A stretch of DNA of 64,000 nt, taken from Apoda limacodes. Lineage: Eukaryota; Arthropoda; Insecta; Lepidoptera; Limacodidae. This document shows positions 21,930 to 32,614 of the stretch, piece by piece (the first letter of the stretch is position 1; every line of letters starts with the position of its first letter). A program made the translations under genes and the position numbers. The notes beneath the pieces are model-generated. The model had not been told where the DNA came from. It saw only the letters and a program-made list of their open reading frames with translations, and made no database searches. The DNA is taken from NCBI GenBank assembly GCA_946406115.1, contig OX291554.1:14767092-14831091 (forward strand), written 5' to 3'.

Positions 21930-24582
21930 TAGTCTGGTCAACATGTACCTTTTTGGGTGAAATTTTTGTATAGTCTCCGAAAATTACGATCGAGGTGTCA
22001 TTCGATTCGGAATATTATGTAGAAAGTTTAAGAAAAAGTTCCAAAAGGGGCCGATGAAAATTGCAAAAGTTATAAACAATTAAAAAAAAAAAAAGTAGGG
22101 GTTTGGTTTTTTTTGAATATCTCAAAAACTATCAAAGATATTCGAAAGTGGAAAAAAGATCTGAAAAGAGGAGGAAATTTCCTAAAAAAAAATCCTGCCT
22201 TCCGGAACTGTATCTTTAATATTTATAATTTTTACGGAGCCCTGAAAATAGCGCTAAAAGCGGGTAGTCTTGCTTCCGCTCGCGATTTGTCATTCGGACA
22301 CGGTAACAATAAAAATCATTTTAACATATTAAATATGAATATTAAGGAATAAAAAATTTTTAGTACTATTGGGATATATAAATGAACACTAATCCGTAGG
22401 CGAAAAATTTTTATCCCCATTTTTCCATTAGTTATGCATTAGTTAATTAACTACTTTTTCTGAATAGAATGTTAACAGAAAAAAGCTGATTATTATTAAA
22501 CTAAAACCCTAGGATTTTTTTCACTTCGTGGAGTTATTCTTAAAAGGCATTAAAATAGATCCCCGTTGGAAAAATTTTAAAATGTTAATTTTCCACTTTT
22601 TTATTAACAATCGAAAACATTAAAAAATTAAAAACTGCATAAAAGTTATTAAAAGAATTTTGTTTTTCAAATATTTCAAATTTTATGATTTCTAACGGTT
22701 AAAAGTTACATGAAAATATTTATTTTAAATTTTTTACCGCGATTTTTTAAATAATTGTTATAAACAAATGCATTGTTTATAAGATAATCAACAATTTTTT
22801 TTTCCTAATCTACTTGTCGATATAAATTATTATTTTTAAGAAAAAAATTATTCCTTAAAAAAAAATATTTATTGCTATAAAATGCATTTCTTAATTAACA
22901 ATCGTTTTTTACCACTAAATATAAATATTAAGGAACCATTTTTTCTCTAAAAATCATAAATTCTATTGTTCTTAAATATTCTGGAAAAAAAAAATTTTTT
23001 TTTTCTTTTTTTATTTGTTTATTTAATAAACAATTTGTTATAAACAAATGGATTTTCTTACTTTATTTTTTTTTTAATTCGTAATTTAATTATAAAAACA
23101 GCTATGTATTGTTTTTTATGAAAAATTTTTTTTATCTATTTTTAATATAACTTTTAATATTTTTATGTCCTAAAATTTGTTTTTTATCTCGCTCTTTTTC
23201 TTTTATAATTGGTATAACTTTTAAACTATTATATATACGACAATTAAACTTCAAGTCGTTTTTATTCACTATAAATTAATGAACAATTTAAGCTTTTAAC
23301 TTCAGCTCTAGCTCTATTATTTATGTTAATTATTGACAATTGCTTATAAAAAATAAACCGAAAAAAATTTTTTTCATGTTTTTCATTCCTGCCATATGAT
23401 AAGACCAAATTGATTTAATTTCTAACAAAAAGTTCATTTTAATTGCCAAAAAAGAAAATAATAAAAAGATCTTACAAAATTTTAGGATATTTATGAACAT
23501 TTAACCACGTTTTGGAATAGAATATTCCAGAATATTTAAGAACAATAGAATTTATGATTTTTAGAGAAAAAATGGTTCCTTAATATTTATATTTAGTGGT
23601 AAAAAACGATTGTTAATTAAGAAATGCATTTTATAGCAATAAATAATTTTTTTTTAAGGAATAATTTTTTTCTTAAAAATCATAATTTATATCGACAAGT
23701 AGATTAGAAAAAAAAAATTGTTGATTATCTTATAAACAATGCATTTGTTTATAACAATTATTTAAAAAATCGCGGTAAAAAATTTAAAAAAAATATTTTC
23801 ATGTAACTTTTAACCGTTAGAAATCATAAAATTTGAAATATTTGAAAAACAAAATTTTTTTGATAACTTTTATGCAGTTTTTAATTTTTTAATGTTTTCG
23901 ATTGTTAATAAAAAAGTGGAAAATTAACATTTTTAAATTTTTCCAACGGGGATCTATTTTAATGCCTTTTAAGAATAACTCCACGAAGTGAAAAAAATCC
24001 TAGGGTTGTAGTTTAATAATAATCAGCTTTTATCTGTTAACATTCTATTCAGAAAAAGTAGTTAATTAACTAATGCATAACTAATGGAAAAATAGGGATA
24101 AAAATTTTTCGCCTACGGATTAGTGTTCTTTTATATATCCCAATAGTACTAAAATTTTTTTATTCCTTAATATTCATATTTAATATGTTAAAATGATTTT
24201 TATTGTTACCGTGTCCGAATGACAAATCGCGAGCGGAAGCAAGACTACCCGCTTTTAGCGCTATTTTCAGGACTCCGTAAAAATTATAAATATTAAAGAT
24301 ACAGTTCCGGGAGGCAGGATTTTTTTTTAGGATATTTCCTCCTCTTTTCAGATCTTTTTTCCAATTTCGAATATCTTGGATAGTTTTTGAGATATTCAAA
24401 AAAAACCAAACCCCTACTTTTTTTTTTTTTAATTGTTTATAACTTTTGCAATTTTCTTCGGCCCCTTTTGGAACTTTTTCTTAAACTTTCTACATAATAT
24501 TCCGAATCGAATGACACCTTGATCGTAATTTTCGGAGACTATACAAAAATTTCACCCAAAAAGGTACATGTTGACCAGACTA
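21930..24582. mobile_element. Giant foldback (long terminal inverted repeat) element
   Basis: The two ends are inverted copies beginning TAGTCTGGTCAACATGTACC, and the inverted match runs for about 1.05 kb (21930-22985 against 24582-23525). The few differences are single-base changes and A/T-run length changes. The middle (about 22986-23524) is an unpaired AT-rich spacer. Both flanks show TAA immediately outside the element (21927-21929 and 24583-24585), fitting a 3-bp target duplication. Each arm carries the same 79-codon frame (22113-22352 plus, 24399-24160 minus) encoding a basic peptide beginning MNISKTI. It sits in both arms because they are copies and resembles no transposase known to me. 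The element is most likely a non-autonomous DNA transposon. TAA/TTA targets suggest the PIF/Harbinger group, but the termini lack the usual GG start, so the class stays open. Confidence 0.85.
22986..23524. other. Unpaired spacer of the foldback element
   Basis: The spacer is extremely A/T-rich with long A and T runs and no frame of useful length. It contains a second ttataaacaaatgga phrase similar to one inside the arm, so it may derive partly from arm sequence. No transposase is encoded here. Confidence 0.6.
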
Positions 24583-25243
24583 TAAGGGGTAAAACATAGT
24601 ACAAGAATTCCGATATTTTTCTAGGTCATACCATAAACCTTTTTTTCAAAATTCTGTTGATAAAGTAGCGGGAAAATGCAAATATGTTATAGAATTTTGG
24701 CATTTTTTTTCATATCATTCTATTTTCCTAAATATATAGGATCAACTTTTTACATATCACACAGCCGTAGACAAAAACGAAATAAAACCTTTACGATATC
24801 ATGAAAAAAAAGTTAGGTCGTTGGTGACAACATACATAAATGCTGTAATTACATACATGAACATGTGTTTTGTATTGTCTTAATATACCTATTAATAGTA
24901 CTGTCAGACTACCAAGCCATTTGTTACATTTATGGTTGGTAATGTAAGTGGCGGGACTAGCTTAATTTGAACTCGAGACGTCAGAACTAAAATAATGTTA
25001 TGTGTTACATTAAAGCTCTCTATTGTGTTAATATCTCTTTTCTAAGGCAATAAGCACTTCATAACCCGCTGGGGCTTTCAAAACTTTAAGATATCATTTA
25101 GCTTTGCTTTAATAGTGCTTTGTTTTAATGCACAAATGTATTCTTATACGAGCAGGGCTGAACAAAATTGTTACCATTGGCTTATAGTAGCTATTTGTAT
25201 TATTCTATTACTTATATAATACATGCAAAAAAAATCTTTCTAT
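24583..25243. other. No gene identified
   Basis: Apart from the TAA flank and a possible continuation of the split Helitron-like repeat at 24586-24620, nothing recognisable was found. Confidence 0.4.
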
Positions 25244-25263
25244 TTATATATATATATATATAA

Positions 25264-25308
<45 letters not shown>

Positions 25309-25319
25309 TGTGTGCGCGC
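25244..25319. repeat. Compound (TA)n-(GT)n microsatellite
   Basis: An alternating TA run (about 25244-25262) is followed by a long GT/TG run (about 25267-25312) ending in tttgtgtgtgcgcgc. Long alternating purine-pyrimidine tracts of this kind can adopt Z-DNA and are highly length-variable. Confidence 0.95.
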
Positions 25320-25594
25320 TTTATAATAAATTCACGAGTGCATCCGATAGGTAGCGCTGTGGTCGAGCTATTAATAAATGTGTATCGATGGAGCAAAAAA
25401 ACTTACTCCCAAAATATGGGGGCTTAGTGCCGTAAAAGTAAATGTTGCCGGTGTAGATTAAGGGTCGAGAGTCAGTATAGGGCGTTAAATGAACGAGGGC
25501 GGAGGAGAGGGGAGAAACGCGGTTATTTACGATATAAGTTTGGATTGAACAGGGGGGGTGGCTAGGCAAAAGTCTCTGGGTGAATATCCTTCTA
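25320..25594. other. No gene identified
   Basis: Composition is more balanced than average, with gggcggaggagaggggagaaac near 25498-25519. An 82-codon minus-strand frame spans 25321-25569, but its product resembles nothing known and starts inside simple sequence. Confidence 0.35.
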
Positions 25595-25995
25595 GTAGTT
25601 TATGAAACTTACATGTCAACGTCAATGTCATGTACTTGTAAATATAATGGTATCAAAACTCAAGTATGAGTTTAAAAAACAAGCCGCAGTAGGCGAAGTT
25701 TTTAAAAGTATCACCACACAAGTGTTCTAATACCTTGTTTTATTCAGTTTCATACACTTCTTTATAGGTAAAATAAAAGAGAAAAGTTATAACAAAAATG
25801 ACTATTAGTTTATTTTCAGGCAAAAGATTGCAGGTAATTTTAGTTGCTGCATTTAAATATATCCGGTAGAGTAAAATTTACCTCATACCTCGTATCACTG
25901 CTAGATGAGTCGTGCCTCATTTTGTTTTTAAACTTTTCGATAACACAAGAATAGATATTTGTTTTGGCGCGAAGTCCAAAATTCCCTACTGTGCG
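25595..25995 (+). repeat. Dispersed repeat, copy 1 of the 42855-43235 family
   Basis: Shared phrases with 42855-43235 in the same order and orientation include tatcaccacacaagtgttct, aataccttgttttattcagtttca, gtaaaataaaagagaaaag, gagtaaaatttacctc and aaacttttcgataacacaag. A shorter third piece is at 53120-53200 (tagtagtttatgaaactttc). No coding frame is present. Family not named. Confidence 0.7.
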
Positions 25996-26654
25996 CAAGC
26001 ACCAAGCCTCAATCAATCAATGCTCGAAACTGTTACGCCGGCATAGATTAAATATATGTATGTGTACTATGACTTTATTCTTAACAACATCGGAAATGTG
26101 ACATCGACTCACAACACCTTGCTGAAAACGGTCTACTCGTGACCACTGCACGTGCAACCTGGCTGAAACGTCGAGAACCGAAAAGGTTAATGTTTGTTTG
26201 CGTGTAAGACCCGAAATATATAAAAATAATGTGTACAAAGAGCGATAGTTTAAAAAGTATTGTATGATAACAGTATTTCCTACTTCTAAAGGTGAACCAA
26301 TTAATAACTCAGAACAATGATTTTTCACAAAATCTACGTATATTAAACAACATCATTAATAATTGAATTATTAATATGATAATTTGAATCAGTTTAAAAA
26401 AAATATATAGTACGTTATATAAATAATTTTTTTTTGTACTTTGTAGTAATCAAATACCTTCATTAAACTTCTCCGGGATAGGACATTGTTCATCTCATAC
26501 ATTGTACTGTACTGTACTTAAATTTAACAAGTAACTGTCCATTGAACATTTTTTTCTTTAACGATATTGGAACCGAATCACGAAAATGAAGGTATCGCGC
26601 ACTAGGTCACACCCGGTTATGACATTCTTATCAAAATAAATTACATACAACATG
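25996..26654. other. No gene identified
   Basis: A 103-codon minus-strand frame at 26017-26328 gives a product with no recognisable family. The stretch near 26090-26190 is more balanced (cgtgaccactgcacgtgcaa) but has no other support. Confidence 0.35.
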
Positions 26655-27045
26655 CTTGGCCTTAAGAGAGTACGATTCGCGGCGTAATCCATACAAACGA
26701 ATTTATTCATACCACTTTTTTTGATATTTGTTAATCAAACGCCATGCAATTTTGAAGACCTGTTCTAGAAATAAATATCTAGGTCTGCACTGTGCCAGTT
26801 TCCTATTTTATTACTCACGTTGAAAGTTATACAGAATTCTAGTTTTTCATACAAATGTTCTAAAAAAAGGTTAACAAAACAATTTTGAGGATCTTGAAAA
26901 ACCACAGACATAGATTTTCACAGACATATATTTAAGATCGAGTCTAAAAATTTCACACAATCAATCAATGTCAAAAACCAGTGGAAAAAGCGTTTGTATG
27001 AAGCACGCTGCGAGGCGCCGCGAATTGTATTCTCTTAATCAAGTT
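26655..27045. mobile_element. Foldback MITE-like element, about 390 bp
   Basis: The left end (cttaagagagtacgattcgc, then ggcg and catacaaacg) is matched by the reverse complement of the right end (ttaagagaatacaattcgcg, then gcg and catacaaacg). The ends are therefore diverged terminal inverted repeats of about 45-60 bases. The interior has no frame. The exact termini and target duplication could not be fixed. Confidence 0.55.
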
Positions 27046-27559
27046 AAAGATCAACCTACTTTGACAATATTTATTTTTGATTTAAAATAACGGACTGTCT
27101 GACTGTTGAGTGTTTGGGATAACTAAGTTATCGAGACTGATTCAATAAACCCATATAATATTTTTAACCCTAGTTATACAAAATTATCTATCTATATTTT
27201 TCTACATATGAATAAAAAAAAATTTTTCTTTGTTTTTTTTTTCCGTTCCTTATGCGTTACTATGCTATTGATTCGATTTTGATCAAACTTTATTGTTAGT
27301 TATTCGTCAAGGATAATTTCTGAATTTTGCAGTATGTGGTGCGCAGGTCTTTAGTTCGTTTATTTCCAGTTTAAATGAGAAGCAAGAGGTAGATTTAGTG
27401 TAAGACAACGTTTCCAGATAGCTTGTCCATCATGAATCATCTCCTTGACCTATTACTTAGAACTCCTTTTTTCTTATAGAATTGAAAACATTACATACTT
27501 ATGTTAGGCTTTTAGGCTTGCAGGATTATGAAGGTGGCAGGTGGTCATACGAATTGTTC
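27046..27559. other. AT-rich sequence, nothing identified
   Basis: No gene or repeat family recognised. The seven-base A/T runs near 27215-27245 are simple sequence. Confidence 0.45.
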
Positions 27560-27800
27560 TTTATTTTTTGCTTTACAAGCATATAGCGGGCCTGATGCTT
27601 AGTGGTCACCGTAGTTTATGGACGCTTGTAACACTACTTCTACTCGTGTTTTGTCTTTCTTAAAGAACCCAGTCATCTATTCCCTAGGGAAGTACGTAAC
27701 CTCGACAGGCAGTTAATTCTACAACCTAAGCTTATTCAAGAGGTATTTGTAGGTAGCACAACGATAAACAGAAAGTCCGTCGTGTTTTGGGCTCGTTTGA
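27560..27800 (+). repeat. Diverged LINE-derived repeat ('cctgatggtaagcg' family)
   Basis: The order gcgggcctgatgcttagtgg, gtttatggacgcttgtaaca, aaagaacccagtc and acaacctaagcttattcaag matches the better copy at 52590-53035. Other copies are at 30070-30195 (inverted), 42070-42135 and 50010-50197. It is the most decayed of the five. Confidence 0.55.
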
Positions 27801-28744
27801 ATTGTCTTAATATGTTTCAAGTACACATTGGTTTAAAGAAGGGTCTCAAGATGAAAGATAGTCCTAGGTGTACGCAAAAAAAACCGCAAATCGATGTAGA
27901 GTTTAGCCGTTTAGCACACAGGTAATTTAGAGCAAAACAATAATTTTAAGCCGCAGTTCCTCAAAATATAGCCCTGGGGGGGTTATGGTGTCTTCAATTT
28001 TTTGTATGGGATTTAAAAACTTTTTTTCAGAAACCCATCGTGTGGGCAAATTTTCAAATGAAAGGGCTTGATGAGCCGGTTCTAAAAATATACCACACTA
28101 TTACCTTTGGGCTACTTTGTTTCTTAAAATCCAAAAAGTATTTTCAAAACATACCAAGTTTGGGCCCCTCCAGGTAGAAGGTGGCTCCGTATTTTTCTCT
28201 AATATATACCTTAAATGATAGTTTATATCCTTATTTTTAACCCCCTGAAAGAAATTTGGAAAATATTGGTGGTAGGTAACTTCTTTCTGCAGACATATTT
28301 CGTTTTGCAATTTGTTTAAATGTGTATTAGCTATTACTATTATTAGCTATTAGTGATACAAGTAATATTGAGATACAAATTAGATATGAACTGCCAACAG
28401 CTGCACAAGCTTGGTGTAATAAATATAGTTATTGACTTTATTAACAGGAAACAAGTACAGATTTCACGAAACTTGTATTCACGTGACCTTGCTTCTGCAT
28501 CCTACTTTATAAATATTCAATTGCAATTCCTTACTTTCTTTTAATGCTTATTTATAAACATATTTGCACACCAATTGCACCTTTTTAACAAGTTTACCGT
28601 TTCTGTGCTATGTGTTCTGTATCCGAGTAATAAGAATAGCCGCTAAAGAATATCGTAAACGAAGTCTAATTAAAGTATTATTCAAAAATATTCAATTTTT
28701 GAATAATACACGAAAAAAGAGACTGTCAAATGTCTGCAGGTCAA
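27801..28744. other. No gene identified
   Basis: Nothing recognisable. The G7 run in ccctgggggggttatggtg (about 27972-27990) and the 69-codon minus-strand frame at 28101-28310 have no supporting context. Confidence 0.4.
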
Positions 28745-28945
28745 TTCGCTAGGCTAGCATGGTAAAATATGGCCTAAGCCTCCTTTTTCTAAGAAAAAGC
28801 CTGTACCCCTTTAGTTGGGACAAACAATCCATCCATTTCCTGATACACTACTTTGGTCTCAGTGTTGCAAAAATGGATGTTACTCAGAGGGTATCCCGCT
28901 CTATAGGTATATATGGCCTTTTAGCCTAAATGGTAGTTCGATTTG
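28745..28945 (+). repeat. LINE 3'-end fragment
   Basis: The text ctaggctagcatggtaaaat, then atggcctaagcctccttttt and gcctgtacccctttagttggg, is the usual 3' part of a lepidopteran non-LTR element. The later tatatggccttttagcctaaatgg also fits. It is truncated and carries no reading frame. The 75-codon frame at 28815-29042 is incidental. Confidence 0.6.
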
Positions 28946-30069
28946 GTGGGAAAATGCCGCGAAATATTTATTTGTCAGATTTATTTATAAACAAAATGGT
29001 TTGAAAAAAAAACCAAGTATGCCAATAGAAATTTTAATATGAACAGGAAAGAATCAATAATAACTAATGTTCACCACTATTTGTAAAATACGATAATCGG
29101 AAATTAAAGTAATAATTAGAATATGGAAAAATTTAATTAGTAATTGAACTGTGATGTTGCGAGAAAACCAGAATGCAGTGAATAATATCTATGTCGTTTA
29201 ACTAAAAAGATTTCTTTCTCTCGGTTTTGCAGCGCAATAGGGGCTTTAGCTATGTGTCCATAAAAGCGATAGCGTTCATAGAAATGCTGATACCTGACCG
29301 TGTGAAGAAGTTATCTTTGATGTATAACTCCGCCAAGTAATGTGCAACTTACATGCAACTTGGTCGGATACTAACGTTTCTTCGTTTTCTTACTTGGCTA
29401 CCCTGGAATAATGGCGGAAGCGCGGTTAGACAGTTTATGCGATATTTTGCGTAAAAGAGTGACCTCCCTATAAGAAGAGGTCCGGGGCCGACCCCTCTCT
29501 TCTTAAGCCAATTATTGAAAGGTTTCAGTGTCTCATTTCAAGACAGTGGAATCATACAATTTTTAATACTAAATGCGCCAATAAGATCTAGGCTATATAA
29601 TTAGTACTTTTTATTGTTATTTATAATATCTAAACTTATGAACTACTAACATATTTTATAAGTGTTTATAATAACAATATACTGATTAAAAGTCTGAAAT
29701 AAATTAATATTAGTATTGATTTTTAAATAGTTGCATGACGATAATGTTTTTTTTTTTATTTTTGACTATTTTATTTTTACAGAACCTTTGAGGTTAGTAA
29801 CTTTAGGTATCTTTTTCTTAACTTTTAAAAAGTGGTCATCTTGATAATTACTTAAGAACCCTGATTTGCTGAGAAGACAACTTGATCATAAAATTCGAAT
29901 CTACCTGATACTTTTTTAATGTCGAAAAATAAATAAATATTATTAGTGACAAGGATTATGGAATATGGAGGATATCCAAGTATTTCGAAGATAACTTCTT
30001 AAATATCAGCTATCGCAACAGCGTCTTGATCTTCTGGTAAAACTAATCAGCACTGCATGTTCACTTGGT
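28946..30069. other. No gene identified
   Basis: AT-rich apart from a balanced patch at 29330-29520. That patch contains an imperfect hairpin, aagaagaggtccggggccga, then cccctctcttctt (about 29472-29505). No coding or repeat signature is firm. Confidence 0.4.
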
Positions 30070-30195
30070 AACTCATCATGTTCAAGAGGATCATTCTTCA
30101 AGAAGAACTTTATTGGATTTTTAAAGGTTCCGCAACGCACAAGTCGGTACGTGCAATGTCTCTGGTGTTGCAAGCCTCCAAAGGCTACGGTATTA
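30070..30195 (-). repeat. LINE-derived repeat, inverted copy of the 52590 family
   Basis: The text ttcttcaagaagaactttat, tttttaaaggttccgcaacg, tctggtgttgcaagcctcca and aaggctacggta is the reverse complement of the corresponding part of 52620-52740. The copy is short and truncated at both ends. The 96-codon minus-strand frame overlapping it is a by-product. Confidence 0.6.
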
Positions 30196-30309
30196 CGCGG
30201 GAGTTTACTTGAGCGGTAAAAAATTACCCTCGCGAAATAAGCGTAAGCATATTTGTATATACACGCGTGCTTCACTAAACGCTTTATGTTGCACATAATA
30301 TTTACTGGA

Positions 30310-30500
30310 AGTCCTGTAGCAGGTTGCGGTTAGCTCCAATTAACTTTGATATAATTTCCTCTTATATAACCATGATAGACAAAGAGTGCCTGCGTTCATT
30401 ACACCTAATTGCAATGTAATTATCGGCTATTGAAAGCGGAATGCAGCGGCTGTGTCCCATGCTGGAACGCAGGAGGCTTTGTTTACAACATATTTACCTG
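30310..30500. promoter_or_regulatory. Candidate conserved non-coding element
   Basis: The segment cacctaattgcaatgtaatt, then atcggctattgaaagcggaatgcagcggctg, is balanced in composition and holds two ATTA-type homeodomain cores (taattg and gtaatta). No repeat signature or frame was found. This is a weak inference from sequence texture. Confidence 0.2.
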
Positions 30501-30639
30501 CTGCTAAACAAGGGCTATAGTAGTTAGACATTAGATATCGGGAACTGCTGTATTGTTACCGCACCTATTAAATCATATCGTATTAGATACCTTGCTTTTA
30601 CAAGGATGTACCTATAGAGACATGACAGATCCATATATA

Positions 30640-30909
30640 GGCTCCGTGGTTCAGTGGGTAATGACCGACTAACTGCTGAATGGCCCCTCCATTCCAGTTA
30701 GTACTGGATTCGATTCCCGCACAAGACAAACATTTATTATTTGTGTTTGTCTTGAGACTGGGTGTTTTCTATATATTTACAAAATGAAACATATACATAC
30801 AATGTATTTGTATCCGTTTTCTGGTATCCATAGCAAAAGCTTTGCTTCGTTTGAGACCAGACGACGCTGTGTGTAATATCCAAAAATATATATTTATTAT
30901 TATTATATA
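30640..30909 (+). repeat. tRNA-derived SINE
   Basis: The head ggctccgtggttcagtgggt carries an A-box-like tggttcagtggg. A B-box-like ggattcgattcccg lies at about 30712-30725. The body continues with caagacaaacatttattatt, cttgagactgggtgttttct, gtatccgttttctggtatcc and agcaaaagctttgcttcg, and ends in an AT-rich tail. About 30 extra bases between the boxes (taactgctgaatggcccctc and on) are absent from the neighbouring copy. Confidence 0.85.
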
Positions 30910-30959
30910 GTATATTTGACTAGATTAATAACAGGTTAACCTGATTTATTATTATAGTC

Positions 30960-31219
30960 GGCTCCGTGGCTCAGTGGGTAATGACCCGACTGCTGAATCA
31001 AGAGGCGAGGGTTCGATTCACGCACAAGACAAGCATTTATTATTTGTGTTTATCTTGAGACTGGGTGTTTTCTATGTATAATATGTATTTATTTACAAAA
31101 AAAAGGTATATTTATATGTTTTTGTATCCGTTGTCTGGTATCCATAGCAAAAGCTTTGCTTAGTTTAGGACCAGACAGCGGTGTGTGTAATGTCCAAAAG
31201 TATTTATTTATTTATTTAC
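30960..31219 (+). repeat. tRNA-derived SINE, second copy in tandem orientation
   Basis: It lies about 50 bases after the previous SINE in the same orientation. The head ggctccgtggctcagtgggt, B-box-like gggttcgattcacg (about 31009-31022), cttgagactgggtgttttct, gtatccgttgtctggtatcc and agcaaaagctttgcttag are intact, and the tail is tatttatttatttattt. It is the cleanest copy in the window. The gap between the two SINEs contains the palindrome caggttaacctg. Confidence 0.9.
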
Positions 31220-31788
31220 TTATCCATCGGAATACATATTTCGTGTGTAAAACGCGGCGCGGTATTTCTTTTCGTCGCAATATGGGCAATTTGTGTCACA
31301 GTTAGTTATTTTCTAAATACACATGGATTTGTTAAATTCGCAATAAATTGTCTGTGTCAGTGAAACAAATGACCTAGAGACATAAAAAATATAATTTTCA
31401 TTAATTTAATTCCTAAAAAATGTACTACCTTTCTTTGGTACATGCATTTTATAAGCCACGTTCATTAAACATTCTGTCGAGTAAAGTGGAGCAAGTAATT
31501 TATTAAATTTATTCTAAATTAGTTTGAACTAGTAATGTTTCTTTTGATTAAACTAATTGATTGACAGTTATTAATAATTTATAAAGAGCGTTTTATATCA
31601 TTTGCTGTTTTTAATGTTAATCTCCGTTAGCGTGTTTGAGAACTCTCTTATGTTCAGTTCGTATTTGTATAGAAATTATCCGAAGTGGTCATTATATATA
31701 CTGAAGTTGTGTTTGTTTGTGCAGTTCTTCGTTTCTAATTCGTATTCTATTAATGATATTTTCACTTTATATAAGTTTCTTGCTAATC
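31220..31788. other. AT-rich sequence, nothing identified
   Basis: No gene or repeat recognised. The 67-codon frame at 31602-31805 is Phe/Leu/Ser/Tyr-rich and ends in the AATA run. Confidence 0.45.
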
Positions 31789-32050
31789 AAAATAATAATA
31801 AATAAATAAATAAATAAAAACTTTATTAAAATAGTCTTCATTATATATTGTACATACATTAATTTGTGTTATTTTTTAACATAGATTTCGAGTTCTGTAA
31901 CCTGTCCTATGGACTGTGCAATAGTGTCACAAAATTGACCACACTTTCTAAAGTGACAAAGCGTAGTCCCTTTTTTTCATTCTAACAACGTCCACCAATA
32001 AGTTTGATCCAGTTTATTAAAACAAGTTAGAAAGAGACAAGAGACTACAG
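31789..32050 (-). repeat. LINE 3' tail, minus strand
   Basis: The run aataataaataaataaataa (about 31789-31814) followed by aactttattaaaat reads, on the minus strand, as an A/T-rich tail joined to ataaagttttta. This is the usual 3' end of many lepidopteran LINEs with a TTTA repeat tail. Only the 3' part seems present, and the boundary at 32050 is a guess. Confidence 0.45.
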
Positions 32051-32224
32051 GTTCACTTCCTCTAGTTCACACTTATGCGACCATTTTTTTCTTCTGGCTT
32101 TCACGGATGAGATGTGTAGTGTTGCCAATTTAATAGGCTCCAACAGAATCAAGTAGCTTTTCGTAAAATTTTGGCTTCATTAAGGATATAGTAGTATTCT
32201 ATAAGTTTATGGATGGAATTATTT

Positions 32225-32470
32225 AACAAGATCATCCGCTTCGGTCTCACGGAAAAGTTAGGCAGGAGCGTGGTCAATCATTGGATGAGTGACCGCTCTT
32301 GTGACACATATTTCTGAGTTTCTGTGGGTACCTTAAAATGTCGTCGGTCCTGGCTGTTGTCAAGCAAAATCATACGGGCGAATTAATAAATCTCGAAAAT
32401 TGAGTGCGGTGGACTCCGAAGCCGAAGCCTCCTTTCTTAAAGGAGAGACGATGGAGAACGATAAAGGCTA
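32225..32470 (+). repeat. 5S-rRNA-derived SINE with LINE-like 3' end
   Basis: The segment aagttaggcaggagcgtggt, then caatcattggatgagtgaccgctctt, aligns with the internal control region of insect 5S rRNA (aagttaagca..gtcgggcgcggt..agtacttggatgggtgaccgctt). The body gtaccttaaaatgtcgtcgg, then tcctggctgttgtc, recurs inverted at 36640-36845. The 3' end gtggactccgaagccgaagc, then ctcctttcttaaaggag, matches the LINE end seen at 28745. A 5S head, body and LINE-like tail is SINE3-type architecture. Confidence 0.65.
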
Positions 32471-32574
32471 CAAAACTTCTTGAATACGCAATCAAGCAAG
32501 CAATTCACGTAATTCAGACATAGAGTAGACGAGCTTAATCTCAAGTTAATTGACCACTACCGAAAGCGCAATCA

Positions 32575-32614
32575 AATCGGTAAGGACCTTAAAGATAAAA
32601 GGTCCTTATCGATT
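32575..32614. repeat. Near-perfect 16-bp inverted repeat with 8-base loop
   Basis: The arm aatcggtaaggacctt (32575-32590) pairs with aaggtccttatcgatt (32599-32614) with one mismatch that would be a G-U pair in one transcript orientation. The loop is aaagataa. It is not followed by a U run typical of a terminator and is too short for a usual microRNA precursor. Confidence 0.8.

Noticed and set aside
22113..22352. 79-codon frame in the foldback arm as a host gene
   Set aside because: It lies wholly inside a mobile element, is present in both arms because they are copies, and resembles no known family.
25803..25840. Acceptor-donor pair enclosing 14 bases (ttattttcag...gtaatt)
   Set aside because: It lies within the dispersed repeat of the 25595/42855 family and the donor is weak.
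30640..31219. Two tRNA genes with A and B boxes
   Set aside because: The boxes are there, but the 3' half and acceptor stem do not close. The sequence continues into the SINE body shared by several copies.
32575..32614. Intrinsic transcription terminator
   Set aside because: No U run follows the stem, and bacterial-type termination does not apply in this genome.
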